Shown here one piece after another: positions 34,299 to 43,608 of a stretch of DNA of 64,000 bases. The notes beneath the pieces are model-generated. The model did no database searches and was not told the origin of the DNA. It saw nothing but the letters and a program-made list of their open reading frames with translations. Source of the DNA: CAZSXU01 sp964610505 (GTDB taxonomy: Bacteria > Arandabacterota > Arandabacteria > JAGLYR01); the NCBI GenBank assembly GCA_964610505.1, contig CAZSXU010000004.1, forward strand, positions 62,001 through 126,000, given 5' to 3'. A program made the position numbers and the translations under genes. The first letter of the stretch is position 1; the number at the start of each line of letters is the position of its first letter.

Positions 34299-34562
34299 TT
34301 ACCTGACCAATACCAGTTTTCTGGTGTGGGATTGCCCTTCCCACTCGAGGCGGCAGAAGTACACTCCGCTGGAGACCGCTATTCCATTCGAGTCGACACC
34401 TCTCCACATGACGATGTGCAACCCGACGGGCTGCTCGGAATCCACGAGCGTCTTCACGAGCCTACCCGACGTGTCGTAGATGCTAAGCCGCACCCCGCCA
34501 GGACCGGCGGATCCTGTGAGTCGGGCTACACTCCCCCCAGGGGCCTGCGACATGCTGGCCGG
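34299..34562 (-). pseudogene. Remnant of secreted protein: orphan FlgD-like sorting domain
   Basis: About 85 residues on the minus strand match the last part of the sorting domains seen in this window: VRLSIYDTSGRLVKTL, then GLHIVMWRGVDSNGIAVSSGVYFCRLE, ending RKLVLVR. The conserved PNPF entry motif is missing, and nothing upstream reads as a signal peptide or catalytic domain. Upstream bases run straight into the divergent S9 peptidase start. It is best read as the 3' remnant of a deleted surface-protein gene. A short functional protein cannot be excluded, but there is no obvious start. Confidence 0.6.
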
Positions 34563-34674
34563 GCAAGTTACGGTCGACCCCGGAAAGCCTTCCCCCTTGA
34601 CCAGCCCCCCCGATTGCTCTACTCTCCGGGCGGTTTCCACACATCCGAACATGTCTCCTCGAAGGAGGTTCATC

Positions 34675-36897
34675 GTGAGATTTCTCGGATTCCTCGCCCT
34701 GGCCGTGCTGGTCTCGACCGCCACTGCGGGCTTCGCCCAGCAGCCTGTTACTCTCGAAAAACTCTTCGATTACCCCTACATCTACGGCAACGCTCCGGTC
34801 GGCTATGCATGGTCGCCCGATTCGAAGTGGGTGGCTTTCCGATGGAACGAGAGCGGAGAGCGTTTTCGGGACCTCTACGTGGCGAAGGCCCCGAACGGGA
34901 AGCCGGTCCGCCTGACCGACCTCCGGGCCTACCCGAGAATCCCCATCGAGGACGACGACCGGACTCCGGAAGAGATCGCACTGGCGGAGGCGTATGATTG
35001 GGGAATCTCTTCATTCACCTGGTCACCCGACGCAAAGACGATCGCCTTCACCTTCCGGGGGGATATTTTCCTGGTCGATGCGCGAGGGAAGAAGGCGCCC
35101 CGCGTCTTGATCCGCAGCCAGGGGGGTGAATCCGGCATCAAGTTCTCCCCCGATGGGGAGCTGCTGTCCTTCGTGAAATCACAGAACCTCTGGACCCTCA
35201 ATCTCAAGACGGGCGAGATTCGACAGCTGACCACACTCAGCAAGAACAAGTCCGTTCTCTCGTATCCATCGACCTCCAGCATCCGTACGTACGACTGGTC
35301 ACCCGACGGCTCGCACCTTGCGCTTCTCATCTGGGACACGAGCGTCATGGAGGATATCGTCATCCCTGATTACCTTCCCGAGCGGGTCGAGGCGGCCGCC
35401 TGGAAGCGGAACTACACGGGAACGCCCGTGTTCGATACCGAGGTCGGGCTCGTTGAGCGAGAGGGTGGCCTCATCCGGTGGGTCGACTTCGGAGAGGACG
35501 CGTACTACAACAACAGCGAAACCGAGTACAACGAGGACATCCAGTGGTCACCGGACTCGAAGACGCTGCTCATCAACTGGAACGGTAGGGACTACAAGAC
35601 CCGAAGAATCCTCCTCGCCGACCGCGAGACATTGGACCTGACGGAGCTCTACCAGGAGCACCAGGAGCCCTTCTTCTGGCACCTGGACGCCTTGTGGAGT
35701 CCGGATGGAGGGTCGATCTACATCACGTCCGAGAAGGACGGATACCGCCACCTCTACAATCTCCCCGGCTCGGGCGGCGCGCCCCGGCAACTGACGAGCG
35801 GAAGCTGGGATGTTCTCTCCCTCCACGTTCCCGAGAAGGGGGGCAGGATCGTGTTCGCCGCGTCCGAGCACCATCCCCTGGAGTATCATTTGTACACGAT
35901 GCTCCCGGACGGTGGAGCCCCGAAGCGGCTGACATCGACTCCCGGAACGTACTCGGGAACCTACTACCGAGAGGCGGTCTCGGACGACGGCCGCTATGTT
36001 GCGGCGCGGTTCTCCCAGTTCCTCACCCCACCCGACCTGGTGGTGGTGGACGTACGAAAGGCGAGCGAGAGCCGGATCACGCACTCCCCCCTGCCCGCCT
36101 TCGATTCCGTCACGAGGATCGAACCCGAGTACTTCAGTTTCACGAACCGTGAGGACGGGGTGCCTCTGCAGGGGTTCATGGTCAAACCGGCCCACTTTGA
36201 TCCGAAGAAGAAATACCCGGCCGTTCTCAGCTGTATCTACGCCAACATCGCCAAGAACGAGTGGATTTCCTACGATCTACTGGACACCTACATGGCCAAC
36301 GAGATGGGCTACATCGTCGTGAGGATCGACTTCCGGGCCAGCGTCGGCTACGGCCGGGATTTCCACTACGGGTACTATCAGAAGATGGGTGTGATCGATG
36401 CCGGGGAATGTGTGAGCGCGGCCGAGTATCTCCGTTCGCTGGACTACGTCGATGATGACCGGATCGGCCTGTGGGGAAGCAGCTATGGAGGTTTCCTTAC
36501 CCTTATGACACTCTTCACGCATCCCGGGGTCTTCCACTCGGGCGCCGCGTGGAAACCCGTCACCGACTGGCACAACTACACCGACGACTACACGGCCCAA
36601 CGACTCGGACGGCCCGTGGAGTTCCCCGAGGTCTATGAGGCCACCTCTCCGATCTACCACGTGGACGGGCTCGAGGACAACCTGCTGATCGTGCACGGGA
36701 TGGCCGACGACAACGTGCTGTTCCAGGACACGGTCCAGCTCGTTCAGAAGCTCCTCGAGGCGGAGAAGACGTTCGACGTCATGTTCTACCCCAGGGCCAC
36801 CCACGGCCTCACCTACTGGCAGGAGAATCGGCTGGATCTGATGGTGCGGACCGCGCGGTTCTTCCGGGAGACCATGGGTGCGGGGCCGCTGCCCTAG
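34675..36897 (+). CDS. Secreted S9-family peptidase (dipeptidyl-peptidase IV-like)
   Basis: A 740-residue exported serine peptidase. The signal peptide RFLGFLALAVLVSTATAGFA is followed by a seven-bladed beta-propeller with recurring W-S-P-D blade motifs (YAWSPDSKWVAF, FTWSPDAKTIAF, YDWSPDGSHLAL, IQWSPDSKTLLI). A C-terminal alpha/beta hydrolase domain carries the triad: Ser603 in WGSSYGGF, Asp near 678 in GMADDNVLF, and His near 710 in RATHGL. DPP4-like enzymes release N-terminal dipeptides. The GTG at 34675 is selected because GAAGGAGG lies 6 bases upstream and the signal peptide begins at once; an in-frame ATG at 34651 precedes the Shine-Dalgarno. A large hairpin follows the stop. Confidence 0.92.
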   Translation: MRFLGFLALAVLVSTATAGFAQQPVTLEKLFDYPYIYGNAPVGYAWSPDSKWVAFRWNESGERFRDLYVAKAPNGKPVRLTDLRAYPRIPIEDDDRTPEEIALAEAYDWGISSFTWSPDAKTIAFTFRGDIFLVDARGKKAPRVLIRSQGGESGIKFSPDGELLSFVKSQNLWTLNLKTGEIRQLTTLSKNKSVLSYPSTSSIRTYDWSPDGSHLALLIWDTSVMEDIVIPDYLPERVEAAAWKRNYTGTPVFDTEVGLVEREGGLIRWVDFGEDAYYNNSETEYNEDIQWSPDSKTLLINWNGRDYKTRRILLADRETLDLTELYQEHQEPFFWHLDALWSPDGGSIYITSEKDGYRHLYNLPGSGGAPRQLTSGSWDVLSLHVPEKGGRIVFAASEHHPLEYHLYTMLPDGGAPKRLTSTPGTYSGTYYREAVSDDGRYVAARFSQFLTPPDLVVVDVRKASESRITHSPLPAFDSVTRIEPEYFSFTNREDGVPLQGFMVKPAHFDPKKKYPAVLSCIYANIAKNEWISYDLLDTYMANEMGYIVVRIDFRASVGYGRDFHYGYYQKMGVIDAGECVSAAEYLRSLDYVDDDRIGLWGSSYGGFLTLMTLFTHPGVFHSGAAWKPVTDWHNYTDDYTAQRLGRPVEFPEVYEATSPIYHVDGLEDNLLIVHGMADDNVLFQDTVQLVQKLLEAEKTFDVMFYPRATHGLTYWQENRLDLMVRTARFFRETMGAGPLP

Positions 36898-36942
36898 CCC
36901 GGATGATACGGGCTCCGGGTACCGGAGCCCGCACCATCCGGG
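36898..36942 (+). terminator. Large hairpin after S9 peptidase gene
   Basis: Nested stems begin right after the stop: outer CCCGGATG / CATCCGGG and inner CGGGCTCCGG / CCGGAGCCCG around GTA. There is no U-tract, so this may be a 3' mRNA-stabilising structure or a Rho-linked stop. Confidence 0.6.
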
Positions 36943-36944
36943 AG

Positions 36945-36976
36945 GAGAAACAGAGAAACCGAGAAACAGAAAACAG
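36945..36976 (+). repeat. 8-bp tandem repeat, GAGAAACA type
   Basis: Four octamer steps: GAGAAACA, GAGAAACC, GAGAAACA, GAAAACAG. It follows directly after the S9 3' hairpin. Confidence 0.7.
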
Positions 36977-37198
36977 ATGTCGGAAAACGGCATCATACAA
37001 CAAGCGCTGCGTACTCTGTTTCGGTCTGGTTCTCCGGGTCTCGGCTTCTCTATCCGATGTCCCTCGGACCGGGAGACACCGGGACGGCAGATCATGAAGA
37101 TCCGGCGTCTTGAGGCTGCGTTTTTCGGCCCTCGGCTTTCGACAGCCTCGGGCGAGCGGGAAACGAGCCGGGCACGGCTCGGCGCGCTCTCCTCAGGT

Positions 37199-37270
37199 TC
37201 GCCCATTCGCCCTTTCGCCCTTTCGTCCTCTCACCCACTCGCCCATTCGCCCTCTCGCCCATTCAGTTTT
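37199..37270 (+). repeat. 8-bp tandem repeat, TCGCCCNY type
   Basis: Nine octamer steps, mostly TCGCCCAT or TCGCCCTT with degenerate copies (TCGTCCTC, TCACCCAC) and ending TCAGTTTT, just before the pyrophosphatase promoter. The same octamer family recurs at 62465-62504. The rest of this gap (36977-37198) holds no gene. Confidence 0.8.
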
Positions 37271-37275
37271 ATCTC

Positions 37276-37304
37276 TTGCCCTGACTCCTGATCCCCGGTA
37301 GAAT
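37276..37304 (+). promoter_or_regulatory. Promoter of membrane pyrophosphatase gene
   Basis: TTGCCC (37276-37281), 17-base spacer, TAGAAT (37299-37304), directly after the octamer tract and about 110 bases before the ATG at 37415. Confidence 0.5.
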
Positions 37305-37414
37305 TGTCGGCTTTGAGGCTGTGTCCCTGCGGGGCCTAGCTGCAGAACGTGGCCTCGAACCCCGGTGAAACCGTCGAGGCTTCCGATTCATCTATCATGG
37401 GAGGGTCTGTTCTT

Positions 37415-39454
37415 ATGGATTACATCTGGATCTCGGTGATCTCAGGGGCCCTGGGATTAATCTTCGCTCTGTTCCTGATCGCGTACATTCTGAAGCAGCC
37501 GAGAGGAACGGCGAAGATGCAGGAAATCTCCACCGCCATTCAGGAGGGCGCCGTCGCCTTTCTGAGGCGGGAGTATACCATCCTGGTGATCTTCGTCGTG
37601 ATTGTCGGAGTCGCGCTCGGGCTGGTCCCCGGCCTCGGATGGCTGGTGACGCTGTCGTTCGTCTTCGGCGCCGTATGCTCTGCGCTGGCCGGGTACATCG
37701 GCATGAGCATCGCTGTCCGATCCAACGGTCGGACGGCGGCCGCGACGGAAACCTCTCTCAACCAGGGACTCCGCGTGTCCTTCCGGGCGGGCGGCGTGAT
37801 GGGCATGTCGGTCGTCGGCCTGGGGATCCTGGGTCTCAGCATCCTCTACCTCCTGTTCCACCACCGCCCGGACTTTCTCATGATCATCCCGGGATTCGGA
37901 TTCGGGGCTTCCTCCGTGGCCATTTTCGCCCGTGCGGGCGGCGGCATCTACACCAAGGCGGCGGACACGGGGGCCGACCTCGTGGGCAAGGTCGAGCAGG
38001 GCATCCCGGAGGATGATCCCAGAAACGCCGCCGTCATCGCCGATTTCGTGGGCGACAACGTCGGGGACGTCGCCGGGATGGGAGCAGACCTGTTCGAGTC
38101 CTACGTCGACTCTATCATCGCCACGATGGCGCTGGCCTCCGTAGCCCTCATGAGCGGCAGAGCCCTTGTTCCCAATGAGGCGGCCGCCTGGTATCTCCCG
38201 ATGTTGGTGGCGGCCGGCGGGATCATCGCATCCATCATCGGTGCATTCTTCGTCCGTGTGGGTGAAACACCCGAAATGGAAGCCCTCCTCGGAGCGTTGA
38301 GGAGAGGAACGCTGGTGGCATCGATCCTCACGGCCGTCTTTGCCTTCCTGGTCGTTCGGTGGCTGGGCGCCGAGCTGGGGGTCTTCTGGGCCATCATTGC
38401 GGGTCTGGTATCCGGCGTCCTCATCGGAGAGAGCACGAACTACTTCACCTCCTACGCACACAAGCCGACGCAGCAGGTGGCGGAGGCCTGTCAGACGGGC
38501 GCCGCCACAAATATCGTCCAGGGTCTCGCCAACGGCTTCCGGAGCACGCTCTACCCGGTCATTCTGGTGGTTGGGGCCATCATCGTCGCCTATTGGGCGG
38601 CCGGAACCTACGGAGTGGCCATTGCGGGCGTAGGGATGTTGTCGACGCTCGGGATCACACTGGCCACGGACGCCTACGGCCCGGTGGCCGACAATGCCGG
38701 CGGGATCGTCGAAATGTCGGGGCTGCCGCCCGAGATCCGCGAGCGAACCGATGCGCTCGATTCTCTGGGGAACACCACGGCGGCAACCGGTAAGGGCTTC
38801 GCCATCGGGGCCGCCGGATTGACGGCTCTGGCACTGATGCTGTCCTACGTCACGGCGGCCGGGCTCAAGGTCTCCGACATCAGTCTTCTCGAGCCGAAGG
38901 TTCTCTGCGGGGTGTTTCTCGGGGCTCTCCTCCCGGCCCTGTTTTGCTCACAGACCCTGACCGCGGTCGGCCGAACGGCCATGTCCATCATCAACGAGGT
39001 TCGACGGCAGTTCAAAGAGATCCCGGGCCTGATGGACGGTACCGGGAAACCCGAATACCGGAAGTGTGTGGACATCTGCACGGCGGCGGCGCTGAGGGAG
39101 ATGCTCCTGCCCGGCATCGTAACCGTCCTCTCCCCCATCGCCGTCGGGATCGTCCTGGGCCCGGCCGCTCTCGGAGGATTCCTCGTAGGGGCCATCGCCA
39201 CAGGCTTCGTCCTGGCCGTGACCATGGCCAACGCCGGAGGCACATGGGACAACGCCAAGAAGTACATTGAGGCCGGCCATTTCGGCGGCAAGGGATCCGA
39301 CAGTCACAAGGCCGGCGTGGTCGGCGACACGGTCGGAGATCCGATGAAGGACACGTCGGGACCGTCTCTCAACATCATGATCAAACTGATGTCCATCATC
39401 GCCCTGGTGCTTGCGCCCGTCCTGGCGAGATTCAGCGGCCTGTTGAATTTCTAG
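37415..39454 (+). CDS. hppA: Membrane-bound ion-pumping pyrophosphatase, K+-dependent type
   Basis: A 679-residue, ~16-helix membrane enzyme that couples pyrophosphate hydrolysis to H+ and/or Na+ export. Active-site signatures are clear: GGGIYTKAADTGADLVGKVE, IPEDDPRNAAVIADFVGDNVGD, DAYGPVADNAGGIVEM, and GGTWDNAKKYIE with DTVGDPMKDTSGPS near the end. The residue deciding K+ dependence is alanine in GNTTAATGKGFAIG, where K+-independent enzymes have lysine, so K+ dependence is expected. The ATG at 37415 has GGGAGGG upstream and starts right before helix 1; in-frame GTG 37349 and ATG 37397 add polar residues. H+ versus Na+ specificity is not assigned. Confidence 0.95.
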   Translation: MDYIWISVISGALGLIFALFLIAYILKQPRGTAKMQEISTAIQEGAVAFLRREYTILVIFVVIVGVALGLVPGLGWLVTLSFVFGAVCSALAGYIGMSIAVRSNGRTAAATETSLNQGLRVSFRAGGVMGMSVVGLGILGLSILYLLFHHRPDFLMIIPGFGFGASSVAIFARAGGGIYTKAADTGADLVGKVEQGIPEDDPRNAAVIADFVGDNVGDVAGMGADLFESYVDSIIATMALASVALMSGRALVPNEAAAWYLPMLVAAGGIIASIIGAFFVRVGETPEMEALLGALRRGTLVASILTAVFAFLVVRWLGAELGVFWAIIAGLVSGVLIGESTNYFTSYAHKPTQQVAEACQTGAATNIVQGLANGFRSTLYPVILVVGAIIVAYWAAGTYGVAIAGVGMLSTLGITLATDAYGPVADNAGGIVEMSGLPPEIRERTDALDSLGNTTAATGKGFAIGAAGLTALALMLSYVTAAGLKVSDISLLEPKVLCGVFLGALLPALFCSQTLTAVGRTAMSIINEVRRQFKEIPGLMDGTGKPEYRKCVDICTAAALREMLLPGIVTVLSPIAVGIVLGPAALGGFLVGAIATGFVLAVTMANAGGTWDNAKKYIEAGHFGGKGSDSHKAGVVGDTVGDPMKDTSGPSLNIMIKLMSIIALVLAPVLARFSGLLNF

Positions 39455-39533
39455 GCGGATCTTCCGGTGTGGCGGTGGATCACAAAGACTGGGAATCAAA
39501 CTGGTCGGAGGGCGATTCCATCCGTTGAGCAGT

Positions 39534-39561
39534 GGGGCCTGTCCCGGGAGGGATAGGCCCC
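39534..39561. terminator. Bidirectional hairpin between hppA and histidine kinase gene
   Basis: 12-bp stem (one G-U pair) with GGGA tetraloop: GGGGCCTGTCCC / GGGATAGGCCCC. It lies between convergent stops; no U-tract. Confidence 0.6.
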
Positions 39562-39568
39562 GTTCGCG

Positions 39569-41329
39569 CTACCCCACGGTCTGCGCGAGCAAGTCCTGGT
39601 GTTCCGCACTCGAATCCGGCATCTCGGCTTCGCGGAGGTCCGGTTGACCATCGAGCGGAAGCGCCATCCTGAAGATCGTTCCCCACTTCGGATTGCTCGA
39701 AACGGTGATCGTCCCCCTGTGGTTCGTGACCACCCGGTGGCAAACCGCCAGCCCGAATCCGTGGCCGTGCTTTTTGGTCGTGAAACTGGGTTCGAAGATC
39801 CGCTGCATCAGCTCCTTGGGGATCCCCGGACCGTCGTCCTGAATTTCGACGACCGTTTCACCGAGATCTTCATGGACTCGCGCCCGGACGGTGATCTCGC
39901 CGTCCTTCTCGGGGCCAATGGCGTCCGCGGCATTGGAGAACAGATTCAGGAGCACCTGCTGCATCTGCTGGGAATCCAGCCGCATGATGGGCAAATCCTT
40001 CTGGAGGTCGATGTTGAAGTGGATCCGGTCGTACTTGTTCTGCGGTTGCACGAAGATCACGGTCTGTTCGATCAGCTTCGCGAAATCGCAATCCGATTCC
40101 CGGGTATCCCGGCGAGAGGAGTCCATCAGACCGTTCGTCAACACCTGGATTCGTAACGTTTGCTCAGCAATCGTCCTGGCATTCTCGATGGCCTTCTCGT
40201 AGTCGCCCTTCTCGATGGTCAACGGAATCAGATCCGCGCGTCCTGAAATCACGGCGATGTAGTTGTTGAGCTCATGCCCGATTTCCGCCGACATTTCCCC
40301 CATCGCCGCGAGCCGCGCCGACGTGATGAGCTGGGTTTGCGCTTCCTGCAGACTTCGGTTCAGCGCTGAGATCTCTCGGTTTCGCCGCTCGAGATCGGAG
40401 GTCCGTTCCGCCACTCTTTGTTCCAGCGTCCGGTTGTATTCCTCGATTTCTTCTCTGGATGTGCGCAGATCCTCAATCATCTGATTGAACGACTCGGCCA
40501 GATTTCCAATCTCGTCGCGGGATTTCACCTTCACCCGCAGGGAGAGATCCCCATGGGCGATTCTCTTCGTACCCAACACCAGTTCTCGAATGGGCTCGAC
40601 AACGGCCTGGATGATGGGAACGGTCAGGGAGAGAGACACGCCGACGACGAGAAGCGTGAGAAGGATGGACAAGCGTCGCCCTCTGGCCAGACGGCTGTTC
40701 ATCTCCGCCAGGGAGATCCCGACTCGGGCCAAGCCGACGATATCTCCCCCGGCCTTCACGGAACCGATGTCTGCCCGTGAAGAATCAAGGGCGCCGTACG
40801 CCGTCTGATCCGTCCCCGCCAGATCGTCCCACTCTTCATCTCCGAAGAGAAGACTGACGTCTTCGGGGGTGCGTTCTTCTCGCTGGATATAGATCGGGCA
40901 TGAGAACTCGTAGATCTGCTCGCCGTTGTCCAGTTCGTAGGTCTCAATCCGGATGTCCTCGCCGGCGGTCATCGCCTCACCCGGGTCGCGGGGGGTGGAC
41001 GGCACACGGACCCTCTCATGGCGCTCCAGATCGGCCAGCACGGCGCCCTCGATATCGTGGACGACGCAGTAGACAACGTTCGGCTGCCGAATGACACCTT
41101 GGGCGATCTTCCGAAGCATTTCTTCATCTGCGGTGAAGGTTCCGTACTCGCAGTTGTACGCGAAGCCTCGCGCGATCGAGGCTCCCCGGCTCATCACGCT
41201 GCGGCGGATATTGTCCGCTTCATGCCTGGCAAAGAATTGCCCCAGGGTCACCGACGCGACGACGATGAGCAGCGATACGGACAGGAGCAGTTTGGTACGC
41301 AGACCGAAGCGTGGACCTCTCACTCGCAT
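39569..41329 (-). CDS. Membrane sensor histidine kinase (periplasmic sensor, HAMP, HisKA, HATPase)
   Basis: A 586-residue kinase. TM1 is at about 12-32 and TM2 near 222-245, enclosing a ~190-residue periplasmic sensor. HAMP follows (to ~296), then a coiled coil (NRTLEQRVAERTSDLERRNREI). HisKA has the phosphoacceptor His352 in MSAEIGHELNNY. HATPase motifs: N-box LFSNAADAI, G1 IQDDGPGIP, F-box FEPSFTTK and G2 HGHGFGLAV. There is no response regulator next to it. The preceding gene in the same direction encodes a periplasmic binding protein, which could present a ligand to the sensor domain (inference). The ATG at 41329 has AGGGGG unusually close, 2 bases away. It is the last gene of the TonB/PorV cluster. 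Confidence 0.92.
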   Translation of the reverse strand: MRVRGPRFGLRTKLLLSVSLLIVVASVTLGQFFARHEADNIRRSVMSRGASIARGFAYNCEYGTFTADEEMLRKIAQGVIRQPNVVYCVVHDIEGAVLADLERHERVRVPSTPRDPGEAMTAGEDIRIETYELDNGEQIYEFSCPIYIQREERTPEDVSLLFGDEEWDDLAGTDQTAYGALDSSRADIGSVKAGGDIVGLARVGISLAEMNSRLARGRRLSILLTLLVVGVSLSLTVPIIQAVVEPIRELVLGTKRIAHGDLSLRVKVKSRDEIGNLAESFNQMIEDLRTSREEIEEYNRTLEQRVAERTSDLERRNREISALNRSLQEAQTQLITSARLAAMGEMSAEIGHELNNYIAVISGRADLIPLTIEKGDYEKAIENARTIAEQTLRIQVLTNGLMDSSRRDTRESDCDFAKLIEQTVIFVQPQNKYDRIHFNIDLQKDLPIMRLDSQQMQQVLLNLFSNAADAIGPEKDGEITVRARVHEDLGETVVEIQDDGPGIPKELMQRIFEPSFTTKKHGHGFGLAVCHRVVTNHRGTITVSSNPKWGTIFRMALPLDGQPDLREAEMPDSSAEHQDLLAQTVG

Positions 41330-41483
41330 AACCCCCTAGTCACCCTGTCCTTCTACTATCGACCGTCCCCCGCCGGAACTTGAATGGTCTCGGCCCCACA
41401 AAGCCGGGACGCGAATGCCGCAAACCGATGCCCGAAAAGCAGTTAGGGAATCGGCGTAGGGCATTGTCCTGGCGGGGTTTTCC

Positions 41484-41536
41484 CTCTTCGGTTCTCTTGG
41501 AGTCCGTGCCATCTGTGTCCGTGGGCTTTCGGGTCT
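41484..41536 (+). repeat. Dispersed intergenic motif, copy 3
   Basis: GTCCGTGCCATCTGTGTCCGTGGG with CTCTTCGG upstream, related to the motif at 2553-2625. It lies just after the stop of the binding-protein gene. Confidence 0.45.
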
Positions 41537-41539
41537 CGC

Positions 41540-42493
41540 CTACTGCCGGACTTCCTTGGCCTTGGCAACCACGGAGGTGGGAATATCGATGCCGATCAGG
41601 CGAGCCGTCTTCAGGCTGAGGTGCAGGTCCGTGGCCCGGGGGAACGTCACCGGGATCGAACCGGGCGCCTCACCCGCCAGGACGCGTAGCACTTTCTCTC
41701 CCGCCTGGCGGCCGACATCATGGTAGTCACAAGACAGGGCCAGGAGAGCTCCCGCCTTCACGAATGACGCGGAGAGTCCCATGAAGGGAACCCGGCTTCG
41801 CAGGGTCGTCAGAATGATGTGTTCCGTCGAAATGCCGCTGAAAGCAACCGGGTCCGCGAGACCCCAGAGAACGTCAATCCCGGCGATGAGATCCCTCAAG
41901 ACGTGCGGTACGGCTTCGTCCGACGTGATCGCGGCAGGCACCAGTTTGAGACCCATGCTGTCGGCGATACCGATCGCCTGTTCAATGAGCTCCCGGTTCC
42001 TGTCGGTGCTGTACAGGACGCCGATGCGCGTGGCCCGGGGAACCGTTTCCTTGAGGGCCTCGAACTGCGCCGGAATGGGGATGTTCATCTCCACACCGGT
42101 CATTGCACCGCCGGGTTGCTCCAGGTCTGTGACAAACCCTCTGCCCACCGGGTCCAGGACCATGCAGAACACGGCCGGAATGTCCAATCCCTCATCGAGG
42201 ACCCGACCGGTGGCCACGGTGCCCACCGGTACGATCACGCTGATGTCTTCCTCGCCGATTATCTGGGCCAAGTCCGGCGCCCCGCCTCGATCCCCCGACT
42301 CGTGGACGCGGATCACCACGCGCACGCCGGCGGAATCGAGGACGGCGGTCAACCCCTCCACGGCCTGCTGGAAGGGGCCGATATCCCGACTCTCCAGGAT
42401 TAGAACCCCGTCGGACCGGGCATCGGGGCACCATGCCAGCAGCACGGCGAACCCGACCGCCAGGGTGTAGATCGCTCTCCTCAACCCGACCAT
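41540..42493 (-). CDS. Periplasmic ABC-type substrate-binding protein (TrpX-like family)
   Basis: A 317-residue exported protein of the ABC_sub_bind (TrpX-like) type. A signal peptide (RRAIYTLAVGFAVLLAWCPDARS) precedes a two-lobed binding fold. Family motifs: VIVPVGTVATGRVL, AVFCMVLDPVGRGFV, TRIGVLYSTDRNRELIEQA, and near the end ALLALSCDYHDVGRQAGEKVLRVLAGE, where YxxxGRQA is typical. No cognate permease or ATPase gene is nearby; a histidine kinase follows 210 bases downstream and an outer-membrane PorV gene precedes it. The ATG at 42493 follows GGAG at 5 bases; the adjacent in-frame GTG at 42496 is possible. It may bind an aromatic amino acid or similar small molecule and serve in sensing rather than uptake (inference). 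Confidence 0.85.
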   Translation of the reverse strand: MVGLRRAIYTLAVGFAVLLAWCPDARSDGVLILESRDIGPFQQAVEGLTAVLDSAGVRVVIRVHESGDRGGAPDLAQIIGEEDISVIVPVGTVATGRVLDEGLDIPAVFCMVLDPVGRGFVTDLEQPGGAMTGVEMNIPIPAQFEALKETVPRATRIGVLYSTDRNRELIEQAIGIADSMGLKLVPAAITSDEAVPHVLRDLIAGIDVLWGLADPVAFSGISTEHIILTTLRSRVPFMGLSASFVKAGALLALSCDYHDVGRQAGEKVLRVLAGEAPGSIPVTFPRATDLHLSLKTARLIGIDIPTSVVAKAKEVRQ

Positions 42494-42554
42494 CACACGC
42501 TCCAGCAGATGTTCTCAGACACGTGGAGCCCACTCCTCATCTCGGGGCCCTGTG

Positions 42555-43577
42555 CTACCACGAGTAGCCGACCGACAGCTGATGAACGCCTTCCAGCGCG
42601 TCTACGTCCGTGTACGCGTAGTCCAGCTGCATCCGGCCGCTCAATCCGCTGGAGAAATCCAATCCTACCCCGAAGAACGGGCCCCGGCCTTCCCAGTTCA
42701 ACGCCTTGCCCGCCCGGAGTGCCAGAACACGCCGGATCACGTATTCGGCTCCGACGTGAACTCTCTCGGCCGAATCGTTCGGATGCGTGAAGTCCATGGC
42801 GACCGTCAACTTCTGTGACGCCGTCATGATCGGGTCATAGGCGATCCCGGCCTGAAACATCAGGGGCAGATCATAGTCGCCCAGCGACTTTTCCTCCGAG
42901 ACTTGCGAGCTTCCAACGTAGTAGCTGTCCAGGTAGTCTCCACCGAACGCGAGACTGGGGCCGAAGTTCGTCGCCGAGACCCCGAACCTCAGGCTCCGGA
43001 AACCGGTTCGGTAGAGCGTTCCGAAATCGAATGCCACCCCCTGTGCGCTGCCGCTGTAGTCGATCGCACTGATGGATCCGATCCCTTCACGAATGTACTT
43101 CGCCGTACCTCCCACGGAAAACCGGTCCGTCAAATTCCTCGCGTAGGAGATACCGACGGAGAGATCGCTCCAGCTGAACTGCTCGCCGGAGGAAACCCCG
43201 TCGGCCTCGGTGGCCGTCGTGACGGACATGTCTCCACTGGAGAGGGACAGTACGCTGAGCGCAACCGTCCCGCCCAGCCGGTCCACGTTCTGAGCGTACG
43301 CGAAACTCATCACTCGAATCCCTGCGAGGTACTCGGTGTCGCAGAACCACACGCTGCTCTGCCACAGATCCGCCAACCCCGCGGCGTTCCAGAACACCGA
43401 AGACGCCCCGCCCGATGTGGCCATCGCGGCGCCACCCATACTCACTTGCCTCGGCCCGTAGCCCAGCCGAAGGAACAAGGCTCCCGCAGTTCCCGTGTTG
43501 TCCACCGCCGCGGCCTCACCGCACGTAGCACAAATCCCCAGGAGAACGATTACGATCGATGCAGATAGCCTATTCAT
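42555..43577 (-). CDS. PorV/PorQ (UPF0164) family outer-membrane protein
   Basis: A 340-residue outer-membrane beta-barrel protein. The signal peptide SASIVIVLLGICATCGEAAA is followed by the family opening GTAGALFLRLGYGPRQVSMGGAAMATSGGASSVFWNAAGLA. This FadL-like plug region is typical of PorV/PorQ proteins. It ends in a barrel-type strand (HQLSVGYSW) with terminal aromatic. PorV shuttles cargo bearing C-terminal sorting domains in the type IX secretion system. The gene immediately upstream encodes a protein with a C-terminal domain of that kind, 31 bases away. The ATG at 43577 opens the signal peptide and has GGGGG upstream. Whether a full T9SS exists in this genome cannot be seen here. Confidence 0.85.
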   Translation of the reverse strand: MNRLSASIVIVLLGICATCGEAAAVDNTGTAGALFLRLGYGPRQVSMGGAAMATSGGASSVFWNAAGLADLWQSSVWFCDTEYLAGIRVMSFAYAQNVDRLGGTVALSVLSLSSGDMSVTTATEADGVSSGEQFSWSDLSVGISYARNLTDRFSVGGTAKYIREGIGSISAIDYSGSAQGVAFDFGTLYRTGFRSLRFGVSATNFGPSLAFGGDYLDSYYVGSSQVSEEKSLGDYDLPLMFQAGIAYDPIMTASQKLTVAMDFTHPNDSAERVHVGAEYVIRRVLALRAGKALNWEGRGPFFGVGLDFSSGLSGRMQLDYAYTDVDALEGVHQLSVGYSW

Positions 43578-43608
43578 CGCGAACTCAGCCCCCTTTCCGA
43601 CGGGCACG

